A stretch of DNA of 64,000 nt from Pseudomonadota bacterium (GCA_018261615.1 JAGTSE010000020.1:62001-126000); one strand, 5' to 3'; positions 19,708-27,970 are shown, counted from the stretch's first letter. Notes: generated from the sequence alone by a model not told the origin. Made by a program: numbers and translations.

Positions 19708-21090
19708 TTATAAGTCGTCAAAGACGGTTAGCGCATCTGAGAGCTTCTTCACGCCGAAAATCTGCATTCCTTCCGGCACTTTTTTCGGCACGTTTGCCGC
19801 CGGAACAATCGCGCGGCGGAAACCGTGTTTGGCCGCCTCGGAAATACGCTCCAGGCCACTCGGCACCGGACGGATCTCACCAGCCAGTCCCACTTCGCCA
19901 AACACCACCAGGTCCTGTGGCAGCGGTCTGTCGCGCAGGCTGGAAACCATTGCCAGCAGCAGTGCCAAATCTGCACTGGTTTCGGTCACTTTTACCCCGC
20001 CGACGACGTTCACGAACACGTCCTGATCCGCCATCTGCAAGCCGCCGTGGCGATGCAACACCGCCAGCAGAATCGCCAGGCGGTTCTGCTCCAGGCCTAC
20101 CGCCACGCGGCGCGGGTTCGACATCATCGAGTGATCCACCAGCGCCTGGATCTCAACCAGTAGCGGGCGCGTCCCTTCCCATACCACCATCACAGAGCTA
20201 CCGGAGGTCACTTCATCCCCGCGGCTAAGAAAAATGGCCGAAGGGTTGCTGACTTCGCGCAGCCCCTGCTCAGTCATCGCAAACACGCCCAGCTCATTCA
20301 CGGCACCAAAGCGGTTTTTGTGGCTACGCAAGGTGCGAAAACGGGAATCGGCATCGCCGTCGAGCAGCACCGAGCAATCGATACAGTGCTCCAGCACTTT
20401 TGGCCCCGCCAGCGAACCATCTTTCGTGACATGGCCGACCATAACAATCGCCACACCGCGGGTTTTCGCGAACCGCGTCAGGTAGGCCGCAGTCTCGCGC
20501 ACCTGAGCGACGCTGCCGGGCGACGACTGAATGTCCGCCATATGCATCACCTGAATCGAGTCGATCACCATCAGTTTGGGTCGTTCTTCATCGGCAATCA
20601 TGCAGATTTGCTCAATGCTGGTTTCCGAAAGCATATTCAGGTTGCTCGTCGGCAGACCCAGGCGATGGGCGCGCATCGCAACCTGTTGCAACGACTCTTC
20701 ACCGGTGACATACAGGGTTTTCATCTGTTCAGCGAGCTTACACAGCGTTTGCAACAGCAACGTTGACTTCCCTGCGCCAGGGTTGCCGCCAATCAGAATG
20801 GCGCTTCCCGGCACAACGCCGCCGCCGAGCACGCGGTCAAACTCTTTAAAACCGGTCGAAAAACGCGGCAGCTCTTCCAGACTGATTTCCGAAAGTTTCT
20901 GCACTTTCGAGACGCCCGCATTCCCGGCATAGCCGGAAAGACGCTCATTACGCGCCACGGTGGGCGAAGCGGCCACACGGATTTCAGTAATGGTGTTCCA
21001 TGCATGGCAGGCGCTACACTGCCCCTGCCAGCGCGGATAATCCGCGCCGCATTCATTACAGACAAACGCACGTTTGGGAGCTTTCGCCAC
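19708..21090 (-). CDS. radA: DNA repair/recombination ATPase RadA
   Basis: 460 residues from a GTG start (VAKAPKRAF), six bases after AGAGGTGA; another in-frame GTG at 21096 overlaps that ribosome binding site. The N-terminal zinc finger has the pattern CNECG...CSAC. The RecA-like core has Walker A GGNPGAGKST and the RadA motif SHKNRFGAVNELG, and the C terminus is a Lon-protease-like domain. It promotes branch migration and processing of recombination intermediates. It lies eight bases after serB. Confidence 0.97.
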   Translation of the reverse strand: MAKAPKRAFVCNECGADYPRWQGQCSACHAWNTITEIRVAASPTVARNERLSGYAGNAGVSKVQKLSEISLEELPRFSTGFKEFDRVLGGGVVPGSAILIGGNPGAGKSTLLLQTLCKLAEQMKTLYVTGEESLQQVAMRAHRLGLPTSNLNMLSETSIEQICMIADEERPKLMVIDSIQVMHMADIQSSPGSVAQVRETAAYLTRFAKTRGVAIVMVGHVTKDGSLAGPKVLEHCIDCSVLLDGDADSRFRTLRSHKNRFGAVNELGVFAMTEQGLREVSNPSAIFLSRGDEVTSGSSVMVVWEGTRPLLVEIQALVDHSMMSNPRRVAVGLEQNRLAILLAVLHRHGGLQMADQDVFVNVVGGVKVTETSADLALLLAMVSSLRDRPLPQDLVVFGEVGLAGEIRPVPSGLERISEAAKHGFRRAIVPAANVPKKVPEGMQIFGVKKLSDALTVFDDL

Positions 21091-21098
21091 AATCACCT

Positions 21099-22070
21099 CT
21101 ACTTCTTATTGATACTACCGGAAAGAATACAAAATACGCCCATCAGGTCGGCGTGACGAATGCTGACTTCCGCTTTCTCATTCACTTTGGGTTTAGCGTG
21201 GAAGGCGATCCCCAGCCCGGCGGCTTTGATCATTAGCAGGTCATTCGCGCCATCGCCAATGGCGACGGTTTGCGTGGCCGGAATCTCGTACTTCTCAGCG
21301 AGCGCTTGCAACGTATTGGCTTTGTACCGGGCATCGACGATATCGCCCAATACATGGCCGGTGAATTTTCCGTCCATGATTTCCAGCTCATTCGCCACTG
21401 CCGCCGTGAGGTGCAGCTTGTCGCGCAGGTAATCAGCAAAAAAGGTAAAGCCGCCGGAGACAATCGCCACTTTCCAGCCCAGCGTCTCCAGCTTCAACAC
21501 CAGTTGCACCAGACCCGGCATCAGCGGCAATGATTCACGCACCTGCATCAGAATGTTGGCATCCGCCCCTTTCAATGTTGCCACACGGCTGCGCAAGCTG
21601 GCGGTGAAATCAAGCTCGCCGCGCATCGCACGTTCGGTCACTTCCGCCACCATCTCGCCCGTACCGGCAAGCTTCGCAATCTCGTCAATACACTCGATCT
21701 GAATCGCGGTGGAATCCATATCCATCACCAGCAGCCCTGGCGAACGTAAATGCGGGATTTTGCCCAGCGGCGCAACATCCATACCTTCGTCATGCGCCAG
21801 ACGCGAAGCGCGCGGCGTTAACGAGCCCGCCAGACGGATCACCTGATAATCATCAACGCACCAGGCCGCCACAATCACCATTGCTGCACCCAGTTTGCGC
21901 TGGTAGGCCGTCAGGCTCGTTTTATCAAGATTGCGCCCATACAGGAGCCAGCCGCTTCGACCGGCGTGATAGTCCAGAGGCATTACCTCATCGCCACTTA
22001 AAGAGAGTGGCAACCCTGGCCACTGAGAAACATCATCGGGCAGATCGCACCAGGTCAAACTGTTAAGCAT
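21099..22070 (-). CDS. serB: Phosphoserine phosphatase SerB
   Basis: 323 residues. It performs the last step of serine synthesis, hydrolysing phosphoserine. The HAD nucleophile motif VMDMDSTAIQIECIDE lies near residue 110, the phosphate-binding SGGFTFFADYL near 207, and the metal motif IGDGANDLLMIKAAGLG near 260. The N-terminal third is an ACT-like domain. The start at 22070 has AGGAG upstream; an earlier in-frame ATG lacks one. It heads the operon with radA and nadR and is divergent from ytjB. Confidence 0.97.
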   Translation of the reverse strand: MLNSLTWCDLPDDVSQWPGLPLSLSGDEVMPLDYHAGRSGWLLYGRNLDKTSLTAYQRKLGAAMVIVAAWCVDDYQVIRLAGSLTPRASRLAHDEGMDVAPLGKIPHLRSPGLLVMDMDSTAIQIECIDEIAKLAGTGEMVAEVTERAMRGELDFTASLRSRVATLKGADANILMQVRESLPLMPGLVQLVLKLETLGWKVAIVSGGFTFFADYLRDKLHLTAAVANELEIMDGKFTGHVLGDIVDARYKANTLQALAEKYEIPATQTVAIGDGANDLLMIKAAGLGIAFHAKPKVNEKAEVSIRHADLMGVFCILSGSINKK

Positions 22071-22188
22071 TAAAGCTCCTGTAAAAACATTCGCGCCAGA
22101 AAGCATCGGAGGGGAAAATAACGCATGAGGCTACCTTGTAACCAGCGCTTCTGGCAACATTAAGCCTCAAATTTTCAACAGGTGGAAT

Positions 22189-22833
22189 ATGGCTCGCGCA
22201 AAACTTAAATTTCGGCTGCATCGCGCCGTAATCGTCCTCATCTGTCTGGCATTGCTGGTCGCGCTGATGCAGGGCGCATCCTGGTTCAGCCAGAACCATC
22301 AACGCCAGCGCAATCCACAGTTTGAAGAGCTGGCCAGAACCCTGGCGCGCCAGGTGGCGCTCAACCTTACTCCGCTGATGCGTACCGAAGCGCCGGATGC
22401 AAAACGTATTGATGTCGTGTTACGCCAGCTTACGGAAGGGAGTCGGATCCTCGATGCCGGCGTGTATGACGCACAGGGCGATCTCATTGCACGTTCGGGC
22501 GAAAGCATTGATGTTCGCGACCGGCTGGCGCTCGATGGTAAGAAAGCTGGCGGCTATTTCAGTCAACAAATTGTCGAACCCATTCAGGGGAAAAGCGGCC
22601 CGCTGGGTTATCTGCGCCTGACGCTGGATACCCACACGCTGGCGACGGAAGCCCGTCAGGTGGATAACACCACCAATATTCTGCGTCTGATGCTGCTGCT
22701 GTCGCTGGCCATTGGCGTCGTGCTGACGCGTACGCTTTTGCAGGGTAAACGCACTCGCTGGCAACAATCGCCGTTCCTGCTAACGGCTAACAAATCCGTG
22801 CCGGAAGAAGAAGAGCACGAAAAGAAAGAGTAG
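22189..22833 (+). CDS. ytjB: Membrane protein YtjB (Smp)
   Basis: 214 residues. One N-terminal transmembrane segment (VIVLICLALLVALMQGASWF), a periplasmic domain of about 130 residues, and a second segment LMLLLSLAIGVVLTRTLL near 175, then a charged tail ending EEEHEKKE. The layout resembles a sensor without output domain. Function unknown. It sits between serB and lplA as in E. coli. Confidence 0.92.
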   Translation: MARAKLKFRLHRAVIVLICLALLVALMQGASWFSQNHQRQRNPQFEELARTLARQVALNLTPLMRTEAPDAKRIDVVLRQLTEGSRILDAGVYDAQGDLIARSGESIDVRDRLALDGKKAGGYFSQQIVEPIQGKSGPLGYLRLTLDTHTLATEARQVDNTTNILRLMLLLSLAIGVVLTRTLLQGKRTRWQQSPFLLTANKSVPEEEEHEKKE

Positions 22834-22884
22834 CGGTTACCGCTAGTGGCAATCTATTGAAAAATCGAAGAAAGGATATCGGCT

Positions 22885-22977
22885 ATGTCGACGCTTCGTC
22901 TGCTTATCTCTGAATCTTACGATCCGTGGTTCAACCTGGCAGTGGAGGAGTGCATTTTCCGCCAGATGCCCGCTTCG
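22885..22977 (+). pseudogene. lplA: lplA 5' fragment (codons 1-31)
   Basis: [20 protein letters not shown]... through RQMPAS is the start of lipoate-protein ligase A, which attaches free lipoate to E2 and H proteins. After codon 31 the reading frame passes into foreign sequence. Codons 32-42 (the RVLFLWRN strand of the ligand pocket in E. coli numbering) are missing, and the rest of the gene resumes at 26217. The ribosome binding site AAAGGATATCGGCT and upstream region are intact. Confidence 0.93.
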
Positions 22978-23202
22978 AAACATAAAGCAGGAGATTATAT
23001 TTGTAAGGTAGCTGTAGAAAATTCTGCCCAGTACCAGTTTAAATGGACTGACGGAATTACTGAACCAAAATTTTCATCATACAGTTGGTACGATAAAGAC
23101 AAAAAATTAGTCACCCTTTACGGACACAGAGCACAGGCTCAAAACGGTTTCGGTGCGTTTAAAAATATAGAGTACCCCTTGCTGACACTGGCGAAGTATT
23201 AA
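22978..23202 (+). pseudogene. 3' remnant of an unknown gene fused in frame to lplA codons 1-31
   Basis: 74 codons from [20 protein letters not shown] to YPLLTLAKY and a stop. They continue the lplA frame, so a 105-residue hybrid could be made. The segment looks like the C-terminal part of a larger soluble protein, with aromatic-rich [17 protein letters not shown] do not recognise the family. The next ORF begins 28 bp downstream, suggesting a former operon, possibly of small secreted or immunity proteins. Confidence 0.55.
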
Positions 23203-23230
23203 GTACTAACCTTCAATAAGGAATATTAAA

Positions 23231-23586
23231 ATGAAAAATACTTCCATCGCAGCTATGTTATTTTGTATTTCTGTTTCGTCAATAGCGGCAGTACCTGACG
23301 GAAAATCGAAAAGCCCTTTGTTATTGGCAATGAAATTATTTGTTTGAAAGAAATTCAGAAGCAAATCACCCCTTATCTCAAGTCATTTGAAGAAGAAAGC
23401 GGCGTTAAGTACAAATACGTTGTTAAATCAGGGTTGTCATATAAAGATACTGTAGGACTTCGACTACAGATAAACCGTGTGGATTCGGGGCTGGATGTGC
23501 ATGTAGCCGATCTTGACTACTACTGGCTACAGGAACGTGGCAGCATGTGCCAGCCAGCGTACATGGTACTTGATCGTTCTCAATGA
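23231..23586 (+). pseudogene. Frameshifted gene for a small exported protein
   Basis: ATG 23231, preceded by AAGGAAT, encodes the signal peptide MKNTSIAAMLFCISVSSIAA and then VPDGKSK before running to an early stop at 23345-23347. A different frame continues as KPFVIGNEIICLKEIQKQIT... to VLDRSQ. Restoring one A to the run at 23302-23305 would join them into a protein of about 118 residues. It is either a real frameshift or a homopolymer sequencing error. The family is not recognised; a periplasmic immunity protein is one possibility. Confidence 0.6.
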
Positions 23587-23713
23587 GTACGATGTTACAC
23601 AAGGTCGCGAAAGCGGCCCTTTTTCTGATAATCAATGTAGGGAAATAATTCTCTGTTTTCAATGCTCTTCTATGGTTATAAAATATACAGGACATTACCA
23701 AAAGGAGGTGGTT

Positions 23714-24718
23714 ATGAGTTTTAGTTTACCGGGATTTAACTTGTTCTACCTGTCAAGGGATAATCTTGAACCAGAGAAGTATGAACTGATCACGCGTCCT
23801 TCTGTTACATGGGATTACATCAGGCAGGAGTACGAGTTTGATGACAGATACCGTGATCATTATCATGTTGAAGGGTTAAGACCCCGACCATCATATTCAC
23901 GTAACTATGCTTACCAAAACAATCATACCAATGGATTCAATACTGAAAGACGTCTGAGATACCTTGTCTTCAGAGGTGAAATCGTGATGTTAAACCGTTA
24001 TGGTTCCCCAGGAGAGCTTTTCTATATTGATGACGAAGGTCAACTTATTTGTAAGAATTACCAAGCGTTTGAAATGAATGGTGCTGAACAGATCCTTAAA
24101 GAGTACAGGAATTCTGTCGGATGCAGGTACTACCGTACTGGAAAGCCCCGTCCAACTTCGTTTTTACTGTCTTTCTCCGGTGGAACATCAACCCCAACTT
24201 CTGAGCCGACATACCAGACAATTAACAGCAAGGCCGCAGGACGTTTACTGGCGGCGGGTGGTGTATATAATGGTAATGTTGAGGGCTTCAGGAAAACAGC
24301 AGAACAGTTGGGTGGAGATGCTGTTAAAGGATACGATCAAGTACTTAATGAGCAAACAGAGGGTGCGATAATAGCTGCTTCTGCTGTATTATTTGGTATG
24401 AAAAAAGCTCCCCTTCAATTTGGCTCATATCGTCCTGAACGCAAACTACCACGAGATAAATTTGGTAACCCTGTCCCCGATACTAACGTTCCACATACAC
24501 AATTAGGAACAAAATCCGGACGTCGAGGTGATTATACCCAAGCGAGGGAATGGGGTTATGATGCTAACAACCAACTTGTGCCAAAAAGGGATATTGATTT
24601 TACAGATCATGGACGACCAGGAAATCATCCTAATCCGCACCAACATGGCTACATATTGAACCCTACGGGTGGAACATTACAACACGGCCCAGCAAAAGAA
24701 TTGGAGATACCAAAATGA
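23714..24718 (+). CDS. Polymorphic-toxin-like protein with C-terminal DFTDHGRP/HPNPHQH domain
   Basis: 334 residues. The start has a strong AAAGGAGG seven bases before ATG 23714; the longer open frame upstream has no such site. Residues 1-155 are an unrecognised domain rich in Tyr and Arg. About 160-235 is a linker including GGDAVKGYDQVLNEQ, which resembles linkers seen before variable toxin tips. The last 90 residues carry LPRDKFGNPVPDT, TQLGTKSGRRGDY, DFTDHGRP (295-302) and HPNPHQH (305-311). These recall the type 24 polymorphic toxin domain, thought to be a nuclease; that assignment is from memory. The ATGA overlap with the next gene fits toxin-immunity coupling. No signal peptide or secretion genes are nearby. 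Confidence 0.65.
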   Translation: MSFSLPGFNLFYLSRDNLEPEKYELITRPSVTWDYIRQEYEFDDRYRDHYHVEGLRPRPSYSRNYAYQNNHTNGFNTERRLRYLVFRGEIVMLNRYGSPGELFYIDDEGQLICKNYQAFEMNGAEQILKEYRNSVGCRYYRTGKPRPTSFLLSFSGGTSTPTSEPTYQTINSKAAGRLLAAGGVYNGNVEGFRKTAEQLGGDAVKGYDQVLNEQTEGAIIAASAVLFGMKKAPLQFGSYRPERKLPRDKFGNPVPDTNVPHTQLGTKSGRRGDYTQAREWGYDANNQLVPKRDIDFTDHGRPGNHPNPHQHGYILNPTGGTLQHGPAKELEIPK

Positions 24719-25080
24719 ATACAGAGAGCGGAAATGTTTTTACTGAAGATGGAGTAAAAATCATGTTATCAGATCTTTTGAATAAAATCCCTGATAACAA
24801 TTGGAAGTGGCGATTGTTTGATTTCGAGGGAGTGGGAATTGCTCCCCATGGGATGGGGATGCCTGAATTTGAAGAGTTGGTCGCTTCTGAAATATATGGT
24901 TTTGATTTTACATGGGATGAATTAAAATTATTTGGAAAAACAGTATCTGATGTCAAATCTTGTGTTCTGGCTGCGGTGAAAAAACCTGTTGAATACGATT
25001 TATTAGTGGAAAAAGATGATAATCTTATTGCGTACATAGGCATTTATGATAGTACTGATTGGGAGCTTAAACTTTATTAA
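24715..25080 (+). CDS. Probable immunity protein for the preceding toxin
   Basis: 121 residues, acidic, no signal peptide or membrane segment, so cytoplasmic. Its ATG overlaps the toxin TGA in an ATGA arrangement. It contains NNWKWRLFDFEGVGIAPHGM and ends STDWELKLY. I do not recognise a named family. The immunity role is inferred only from position, overlap, size and acidity, all typical for partners of polymorphic toxins. Confidence 0.55.
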   Translation: MNTESGNVFTEDGVKIMLSDLLNKIPDNNWKWRLFDFEGVGIAPHGMGMPEFEELVASEIYGFDFTWDELKLFGKTVSDVKSCVLAAVKKPVEYDLLVEKDDNLIAYIGIYDSTDWELKLY

Positions 25081-25152
25081 CTAACGTCCAGTATTTTAGT
25101 TAAAGCGTATTGGTATGTCTTGAGTTGTGTTCACGAGCGTGGCCTTTAGTAG

Positions 25153-25455
25153 GCCCCTTCTTCGCCCTCGCTAAAAGTACTGGTCTTAAGTACAAAAATC
25201 AATCAAATCCAGGACATCCCGATTTTTGACAAAAAAGTTAAAGGGATCGTTTACTCAGATAAAAGTGCAATCAGTTTTGATCTGCCTGATTTAAAATCTC
25301 GTTCGCCTGATCAAGTTCAACCCCGCCGACAAAATGCCGCGTACTCAGATCTCGGTACCGAACTTTTCACTAACCCTGTATCGACTAAAAAAAGAACGAT
25401 CAAAAATCTCTTTTGGGTAATCCCTTGTGATACTCCTCTTTTGCGTCTCGTTTAG
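25153..25455 (+). pseudogene. Startless 100-codon coding remnant
   Basis: An open frame of 100 codons with no ATG, GTG or TTG, containing INQIQDIPIFDKKVKGIVYS and SDLGTELFTNPVSTKKRTIK, ending at TAG 25453-25455. The composition looks protein-like (mixed charge, few rare residues). It is probably the 3' part of a lost gene. The family is not recognised. Two stops (25147, 25150) close it upstream. The 25081-25152 stretch before it holds a small GGCCT/AGGCC hairpin and nothing else clear. Confidence 0.4.
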
Positions 25456-25492
25456 TATCATTTATGCGTTGAAAGAATTTAAATGATACTAA
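25452..25492. promoter_or_regulatory. 13-bp perfect inverted repeat upstream of the recombinase (putative res site or operator)
   Basis: TTAGTATCATTTA (25452-25464) and TAAATGATACTAA (25480-25492) are exact complements 15 bp apart, ending 20 bp before the recombinase ATG. Small serine recombinases commonly bind such paired sites next to their own gene, as res sites or for autoregulation. A related half, TAAATGATAGTAA, occurs at 26178 on the other side of the gene. Confidence 0.65.
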
Positions 25493-25512
25493 TTGGTAGT
25501 GAGGGCAGGACA

Positions 25513-26088
25513 ATGATTTTTGGCTATGCGAGAGTCTCGACAAAGGATCAGAACCTTGAGCGTCAGTTAGCAGTACTAGAACCTGTTTGCGACAAAATCG
25601 TTACAGAGAAGGAATCAGGCAAGTCCACCAGCGAACGGCCTGAACTGTTGAACCTGCTTTCACACCTCCGCGAAGGTGATACGCTCGTTACTCACTCGAT
25701 TGATCGCCTTGCACGTAATACCCGCGATTTGCTGGAAATGATTGATAACCTCGTTGATCGCGGGATCACTGTTCAATTCCTCGCTAACTCAATGAGTTTT
25801 GATAATTCCCCACAGTCCCGTCTGATCTTAACCATGATGGGAGCCGTTGCTGAATTTGAAAGAGGTATGATCGCATCCCGTCGCAATGAAGGGATCGCTC
25901 TTGCTAAAGAGGCTAAGAAGTACAAGGGTAAGCAAAAAAACAAGGAATTACACAGTAAAATCATTGATATGCTTCAAGCCGGGAAGAACACGCCGGACGA
26001 GATCGCAAAGCTGTGTGATTGCGGTAGAGCTACAGTGTTTCGCGTGAAGAAAGAAATGCTTGCCAGTACTGCCAATATTGCAGACTGA
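25513..26088 (+). CDS. Small serine recombinase (resolvase/invertase family)
   Basis: 191 residues. The N-terminal catalytic domain begins MIFGYARVSTKDQNLERQL, with the nucleophile Ser9 in YARVS and the arginines of IDRLARNTRDL near residue 65. The motif MGAVAEFERGMIASRRNEGI leads into the E helix, and a C-terminal helix-turn-helix (TPDEIAKLCDCGRATVFRVK) ends the protein. It would catalyse resolution or inversion between paired sites. The start at 25513 has AGGGCAGGA upstream; an ATG at 25483 lies within the inverted repeat. It is the only intact recombination gene in the island. Confidence 0.93.
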   Translation: MIFGYARVSTKDQNLERQLAVLEPVCDKIVTEKESGKSTSERPELLNLLSHLREGDTLVTHSIDRLARNTRDLLEMIDNLVDRGITVQFLANSMSFDNSPQSRLILTMMGAVAEFERGMIASRRNEGIALAKEAKKYKGKQKNKELHSKIIDMLQAGKNTPDEIAKLCDCGRATVFRVKKEMLASTANIAD

Positions 26089-26111
26089 TATAGTGGCAGG
26101 GGGTAACGGCA

Positions 26112-26142
26112 GGATACATGGGAAATTATCAATCATGTATCC
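26112..26142. terminator. Hairpin downstream of the recombinase gene
   Basis: GGATACATG and CATGTATCC form a 9-bp stem with a 13-nt loop, 24 bp after the recombinase stop. A short CTTT follows. It could terminate island transcription before the lplA remnant. Confidence 0.5.
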
Positions 26143-26177
26143 CTTTGATATCTAATGCCAATAAAATCCAAAACGTA

Positions 26178-26197
26178 TAAATGATAGTAATTATCAT
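26178..26197. promoter_or_regulatory. Right-end sequence resembling the recombinase site
   Basis: TAAATGATAGTAATTATCAT matches the right arm of the 25452-25492 repeat over TAAATGATAnTAATT with one difference, and is itself near-palindromic (ATGATA/TATCAT). It lies 20 bp from the lplA junction. Confidence 0.45.
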
Positions 26198-26216
26198 GTG
26201 TGAAATGGTTATAATG

Positions 26217-27107
26217 ACCGTGGTTATCGGCCGGGCGCAGAACCCATGGAAAGAGTGCAATACGCGGCGCATGGAAGAAGACAACGTGCGGCTGGCCCGG
26301 CGCAGCAGCGGTGGCGGCGCGGTTTTCCACGATCTCGGCAACACCTGCTTTACCTTTATGGCCGGGAAACCCGAATACAACAAAACCATCTCTACGGGTA
26401 TTGTGCTCGCGGCGCTGAATGCGCTCGGCGTAACGGCAGAAGCCTCCGGGCGTAACGACCTGGTCGTGAAGACCGCAGAAGGTGACCGCAAAGTGTCTGG
26501 ATCCGCCTACCGGGAAACCCGCGATCGCGGCTTCCACCACAGTACGCTACTGTTAAATGCCGATCTTAGCCGTCTGGCTAACTACCTCAATCCTGACAAG
26601 AAAAAACTGCAAGCGAAAGGCATTACCTCCGTGCGAGGACGCGTCGCCAACCTGGTGGAATTACTGCCGGGCATCACCCACGAGAAGATTTGCCAGGCGA
26701 TAACAGAGGCCTTCTTCAGCCACTACGGCGAACGTGTTACAGCCGAAATTATCTCGCCGGAGAAAACGCCGGATCTGCCCAATTTCGCCGAAACCTTTGC
26801 CCGCCAGAGCAGTTGGGAGTGGAACTTCGGTCAGGCACCAGCTTTCAGCCATTTACTGGATGAGCGCTTTACCTGGGGCGGCGTGGAGTTACATTTCGAC
26901 GTTGAGAAAGGCCATATCACTCGCACGCAGGTATTTACCGACAGCCTGAACCCGGCACCGCTCGAAGCGCTGGCGGCGCGTTTGCAGGGCTGCCTGTACC
27001 GGGCGGATATGCTGGCGCAGGAGTGCGATACGCTACGGGTAGATTTTCCGGATCAGGAACAGGAACTGCGCGAGCTGTCTGCGTGGATTGTCAAAGCAAT
27101 GCGTTAA
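26217..27107 (+). pseudogene. lplA: lplA 3' fragment (codons 43-338)
   Basis: From [20 protein letters not shown] the sequence follows LplA to its end (SAWIVKAMR), 296 codons. The lipoyl-AMP loop [17 protein letters not shown] and the [17 protein letters not shown] region are intact. With the 31-codon 5' piece, exactly 11 codons are missing. An in-frame ATG at 26181 in island sequence could start a truncated product lacking the first strand of the fold; activity is unlikely. The coding sequence shows no further damage, so disruption looks recent. Confidence 0.93.
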
Positions 27108-27115
27108 CGGCAAGC

Positions 27116-27182
27116 GCCTGATAGCGCTGCTTTTATCAGGCCAGGGGAATGCAGGCCGGGTAAGGTATCGCCTCCACCCGGC
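27116..27182. repeat. REP-like palindromic unit between lplA and deoD
   Basis: Contains GCCTGATAGCGCTGC, TTATCAGGCC, GCAGGCCGGGTAAGG and a closing CCACCCGGC, the base pattern of enterobacterial REP elements. It lies between convergent genes, where it would stabilise 3' ends. Confidence 0.65.
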
Positions 27183-27193
27183 ACAACAAAACG

Positions 27194-27913
27194 TTACGCT
27201 TTATCGCCCAGCAGGACAGATTCCAGCGCAATTTTGATCATGTCATTAAACGTCGTCTGACGCTCAGCAGAGGTGGTCTGCTCGTGGGTGCGGATATGAT
27301 CGGACACAGTGCAGATAGTCAGCGCTTTCGCACCGAATTCTGCCGCCACACCATAAATACCCGCAGCTTCCATTTCCACGCCGAGAATACCGTATTTCTC
27401 CATCACATCGAACATTTCGCCGTCCGGAGAATAGAACAGATCGGCAGAGAACAGGTTCCCCACGCGCGCGTCAACGCCCAGCGTTTTCGCCGCATCGACG
27501 GCGTTACGCACCATGTCGAAATCAGCGATCGCCGCAAAGTCATGATCTTTAAAACGCATACGGTTTACTTTGGAATCGGTGCAGGCACCCATACCGATCA
27601 CGATATCACGCAGTTTCACATCCATACGCACCGCACCGCAGGAACCGACGCGAATGATTTTCTTCACGCCAAAATCGGTGATCAGCTCTTTGCTATAGAT
27701 GGAGCAGGACGGAATGCCCATACCGTGGCCCATTACCGAGATTTTGCGGCCTTTGTAAGTACCGGTATAACCCAGCATACCGCGCACGTTGTTCACTTCG
27801 CGGTAATCTTCGAGGAATGTTTCAGCAATGTGCTTCGCACGCAGCGGATCGCCCGGCATCAGCACAACGTCAGCGAAATCGCCCATTTCTGCATTAATAT
27901 GTGGGGTAGCCAT
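27194..27913 (-). CDS. deoD: Purine nucleoside phosphorylase DeoD
   Basis: 239 residues starting [20 protein letters not shown]. It phosphorolyses purine (deoxy)nucleosides to base and (deoxy)ribose 1-phosphate as a hexamer. The phosphate-binding motif [13 protein letters not shown] and the substrate motif [13 protein letters not shown] are present, as is [14 protein letters not shown]. It is the last gene of deoCABD, 57 bp after deoB across a hairpin. Confidence 0.98.
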   Translation of the reverse strand: MATPHINAEMGDFADVVLMPGDPLRAKHIAETFLEDYREVNNVRGMLGYTGTYKGRKISVMGHGMGIPSCSIYSKELITDFGVKKIIRVGSCGAVRMDVKLRDIVIGMGACTDSKVNRMRFKDHDFAAIADFDMVRNAVDAAKTLGVDARVGNLFSADLFYSPDGEMFDVMEKYGILGVEMEAAGIYGVAAEFGAKALTICTVSDHIRTHEQTTSAERQTTFNDMIKIALESVLLGDKA

Positions 27914-27944
27914 CGTTAATTCCTTTATGTCGTTAGAACAGAAA

Positions 27945-27963
27945 GGGCGGGAAACTCCCGCCC
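27945..27963 (-). other. deoB-deoD intercistronic hairpin
   Basis: GGGCGGG and CCCGCCC form a 7-bp GC stem with a 5-nt loop. No T-tract follows in the transcribed direction, so it is more likely an mRNA stabiliser or partial terminator than a full stop. Confidence 0.6.
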
Positions 27964-27970
27964 AAAATCA

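Larger units (their letters stand above)
22978..26216. mobile_element. 3.2-kb AT-rich accessory island inserted in lplA
   Basis: This interval separates lplA codon 31 from codon 43 and is visibly richer in A+T than the flanks. It holds two decayed ORFs, a toxin-like gene with an overlapping downstream partner, a startless gene remnant and a serine recombinase, all on the plus strand. No flanking target duplication or terminal inverted repeat pair is visible, and 33 bp of lplA are lost, so it does not look like a simple transposon insertion. Ends are set by where lplA homology stops. Confidence 0.88.

Noticed and set aside
23231..23586. Programmed ribosomal frameshifting at the A-run
   Set aside because: AAAA without a slippery heptamer or downstream structure; a simple one-base deletion is more likely.
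22978..26216. Island as an insertion sequence or prophage
   Set aside because: There is no transposase, terminal inverted repeat pair, target duplication, integrase of the tyrosine type or phage structural gene.
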